DNA of 64,000 nt from Streptomyces canus 299MFChir4.1 (GTDB taxonomy: Bacteria > Actinomycetota > Actinomycetes > Streptomycetales > Streptomycetaceae), in assembly GCF_000383615.1 (NCBI RefSeq), contig NZ_KB911601.1, positions 89,064 to 153,063 on the forward strand, read 5' to 3'. Positions 61,288 through 64,000 of the stretch are shown here, piece after piece; positions within the stretch are counted from its first letter, which is position 1; each line of letters opens with the position of its first letter. The translations under genes were made by a program, and so were the position numbers. The notes under the pieces were generated by a model. The model was not told the origin of the DNA. It did no database searches and saw only the letters and a program-made list of their open reading frames with translations.

Positions 61288-61701
61288 ATGGCCCTGGCGG
61301 AACTTGACTGTATAATGCACTTTGTGGCGCCAGGAGGACTCGCCATCCCGGTGACTGTTCACGCTTCATATGATTCACAAGATCCGTACGCCGTACGTGT
61401 CACCTTCTATCCAGGAGAGCACGCCCCCGTCAGCTGGGTCTTCGCACGGGACCTGCTCGCCGAGGGGACGGTACGACCGAGCGGATTCGGCGACGTGCAG
61501 ATATGGCCAGGTAGAGCAGATCAGACGGACCTGCTGTGTCTCAAGTTGTCTTCCTTTGACGGACAAGCGCTGTTCACTGTGCCCATGGACCTGGTCACGC
61601 CATGGCTGTGCCGGATATACCACCTCATGCCGGCAGGACTTGAGGGGGCGTCACTCGACCTCGACGGTGAACTTTCCCGCCTGCTGGGCGAGGTCGCCTG
61701 A
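61288..61701 (+). CDS. SsgA-like (SALP) sporulation/division protein
   Basis: The 137-residue protein has the SALP pattern: HASYDSQDPYAVRVTFYPGE, VSWVFARDLLAEGTVRPSG, GDVQIWPGRA and CLKLSSFDGQALFTVP. SALPs occur only in morphologically complex actinomycetes and control septum formation, cell-wall remodelling and spore maturation. ATG 61288 has GGAG 8 nt upstream. It is convergent with, and overlaps, the shortened PucR gene. Confidence 0.88.
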   Translation: MALAELDCIMHFVAPGGLAIPVTVHASYDSQDPYAVRVTFYPGEHAPVSWVFARDLLAEGTVRPSGFGDVQIWPGRADQTDLLCLKLSSFDGQALFTVPMDLVTPWLCRIYHLMPAGLEGASLDLDGELSRLLGEVA

Positions 61702-62220
61702 CGGCGCCCTTCCACTCAAGGCAAACGGCCAGCCAGGTACCCACTGGTAAACGCTCCCGCAGTGCTTGGAATTCAGATCGTCAGCCGCCTCGCCGAGGTG
61801 AAGCATCAAGCGATCGTCACCGTTCTCGAGATTGCAGCCGGTGATGTGCGCGATGCGCTTCAATCGCTGATACAAAGTGCCACGGTGAATAGCCAGCAGC
61901 AATTCGGCGGTCCGTTGAATGTTCCCTCCGAGATCGAAGAATGCGGCGAGTGTGTCGCTCAGGACGTGGCTGCCGTCCCCCTGTTCCAGGGCAACGAGCG
62001 CCGGCACGTGTGATGTGCTGACGAGATCTTCCATCGGAAGCTTCAACAGCACTCGATTAGGACCGAGCTCGTCCCAGCGAGTCAACTCCCTGTTCCCTGG
62101 CAGCAGAAGCGCGGCGCGGGCAGCGAGAAAAGCCACCATTGTCATCAGCGACGTCGACGGTGGCTGGCGCTGGATCAAAAAGATCCAACCGCGTGATCGA
62201 TTCGCCACCGTGAGAGCCAA
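61651..62220 (-). CDS. PucR-type regulator, N-terminally short and C-terminally altered
   Basis: Residues about 75-145 show the PucR C-terminal helix-turn-helix: LSDTLAAFFDLGGNIQRTAE, AIHRGTLYQRLKRI and DDRLMLHLG. Upstream only part of the preceding domain remains (LAARAALLLPGNRE, LGPNRVLLKL); full-length PucR proteins exceed 380 residues. TTG 62220 nevertheless has a strong GAAGGAGG site. After HLG the sequence leaves the family pattern and runs 40 residues further into the ssgA-like gene. It may be a decaying gene or a small DNA-binding derivative. Confidence 0.65.
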   Translation of the reverse strand: MALTVANRSRGWIFLIQRQPPSTSLMTMVAFLAARAALLLPGNRELTRWDELGPNRVLLKLPMEDLVSTSHVPALVALEQGDGSHVLSDTLAAFFDLGGNIQRTAELLLAIHRGTLYQRLKRIAHITGCNLENGDDRLMLHLGEAADDLNSKHCGSVYQWVPGWPFALSGRAPSGDLAQQAGKFTVEVE

Positions 62221-62572
62221 CTCATCTCCTCCTTCTCGTTACTGGACTGGTAACCAGGCGTAGGCCACCGCCGAGGGATGCGTTCCCGGGTCCAGGCCCT
62301 TCCTCACGCCACCCCGGGGGTCCGTAGCGTTGCCGTGTCTGACCAGCGGTCGCCCCTCCGGCGAGCGACAGATGTCGTCGAAAACCGGGTGCCGTCACTA
62401 CATGAGGGTCATGCCTTCGCGGCGGGGCGCCTGCCCCGCGTCGGACGCGGCTGAGCCCGACCAAAGACACCAAAGCAAGCCTTATGGCTTTGCTTGGCTG
62501 AGCTTATTCCACTTATGAGAGCATGCCAGGAAGGTGAGCGGCACCCGATGACGGCATGCGAGGAGTAGGTCG
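62221..62572. other. Intergenic, nothing coding recognised
   Basis: About 350 nt. An imperfect hairpin AAGCAAGCC-TTAT-GGCTTTGCTT lies near 62473-62496. No conserved gene seen. Confidence 0.4.
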
Positions 62573-63265
<693 letters not shown>

Positions 63266-63361
63266 TCAGCCAAGCAGAGCAGAGGGTGCACCCTGCGGCA
63301 GACATCTGACGAACGCCCGTGGCGAAGTGTTCAACGCCCGTCTAGCCTCAATACCAGTGAC

Positions 63362-64000
63362 TTAGTCGGGATCGTGGTCCCAGACGCGTCGCACTTTGAC
63401 GGGTGGGTTGATCGGGGCTGTCTTGTAGTGGGGTGCGATGGTCACGGCTTCGGCTGGGTCACGGGTCGGCCGGGGCCGGTTGCGGTGGTCGAGACGTTTG
63501 ACGCCGAAGTTCGACATTTTGCGTTTGACGACGCGAGGGTTGGTACGTCTGCGGCGAGCCGGCAGTAGGTGGCGGGCTATCTCGCGCAGTCCCTCGGTGA
63601 GGGATACGGCCAAGCGGTCAGGGGGAAAAGGCCGCCTGCGCGATGACCTGACGTCGGGCGAGGCGGAGGGTGCGGGTGAAGGAAAGTCGGTCCGGGTCCA
63701 TGTCGACGCCCTCGGCGGCGATGTGCATGAGCTGGCGGATTGCGTGGTGGACCAGCAGATGGGCCCAGACTTCCTGCTCGACACCGTCCGGCGAGCGGGA
63801 CCGCAAGACCTCGGCGGGGCCACGCTGGTGGGTCTTGAGTTCATCCAGAGCGGTCTCGATCTCCCACCGCTGGTTGTACAGGGCCGCCAGTTCCGTGGCG
63901 GGTGCTGCTTTGTGGTCGAGGATGGTGGTGATCAGCCGGTAAGGCGCTGACTGTACCGGTCGGCCGGGGTCGTCCAGGGTGTACTCGATGACCCGCACCA
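63362..64000 (-). pseudogene. IS4-type transposase, C-terminal part with frameshift, runs off window
   Basis: The minus frame entering at 64000 reads VIEYTLDDPGR, then LYNQRWEIETALDELKTHQRG. This is the Y-2-R-3-E-6-K signature of IS4-family transposases. It stops at TGA 63618 after VIAQAAFSP. Sense continues in another frame (DRLAVSLTEGLREIARHLLP, TNPRVVKRKMSNF) to 63362. An extra T in the run at about 63630 explains it. The 5' part is outside the window. Confidence 0.75.

Overview
The window is high-GC actinobacterial DNA, most likely from a Streptomyces or a close relative. The grounds are strong GC third-position bias, frequent GTG and TTG starts, an SsgA-like sporulation and division protein (61288-61701), a PucR-type regulator fragment, a large S8 peptidase with a secretion signal, and decayed transposase pieces of several families at the edges of the accessory DNA.

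Layout. 1-9.6 kb: 3' part of an amidase gene, a GntR regulator, a 1242-aa secreted subtilisin, then a graveyard of IS3/IS481-, IS110- and IS5-type transposase fragments, an XRE regulator, an SDR, and a frameshifted phosphoribosyltransferase. 9.7-18.7 kb: rhaI, and upstream of it a minus-strand operon of adenosine-deaminase family gene, lipoprotein binding protein, XRE-cupin regulator, ABC ATPase, double ABC permease, a second binding protein and a Gfo/Idh oxidoreductase. LacI-type palindromes lie at both promoter regions. 19-33 kb: a class III aminotransferase, a 198-bp MITE-like element, HyuA/HyuB (hydantoinase or ketone carboxylase family), then divergently a BKACE enzyme, an aldehyde dehydrogenase, an unknown 439-aa protein and an SDR. 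These are followed by a compact set made of a 26-aa ORF, an unnamed 354-aa protein, a UGSC-family protein (Cys-Gly-Ser-Cys) and a thioredoxin-reductase-like flavoprotein.

33-50.5 kb: a catabolic island for an aromatic substrate. The minus-strand operon encodes an extradiol dioxygenase, both subunits of a Rieske ring-hydroxylating dioxygenase, an alpha/beta hydrolase, a Baeyer-Villiger monooxygenase, a CaiB-type CoA-transferase, a thiolase, an SDR, an FAH-family protein, an acyl-CoA dehydrogenase, a crotonase and a 47-aa protein. The plus-strand operon encodes ferredoxin reductase, Rieske ferredoxin, meta-cleavage hydrolase and dihydrodiol dehydrogenase. An IclR regulator sits between them. 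Together these form a complete electron-transfer and ring-cleavage set plus acyl-CoA processing. The palindrome between iclR and the reductase (46080-46092) shares ATACGGTAT, read as ATACCGTAT on the other strand, with a palindrome between hyuB and the BKACE gene (24787-24799). The two catabolic blocks may therefore be one regulon.

50-64 kb: two MFS exporters (one with a TetR gene whose promoter predicts a leaderless mRNA), an SDR, a frameshifted integrase-like gene, three hypothetical genes, a 2-kb stretch with no recognisable gene, the SsgA-like gene, a shortened PucR regulator, an Asp/Glu racemase family gene and a frameshifted IS4-type transposase running off the end. No tRNA, rRNA or CRISPR array was seen.
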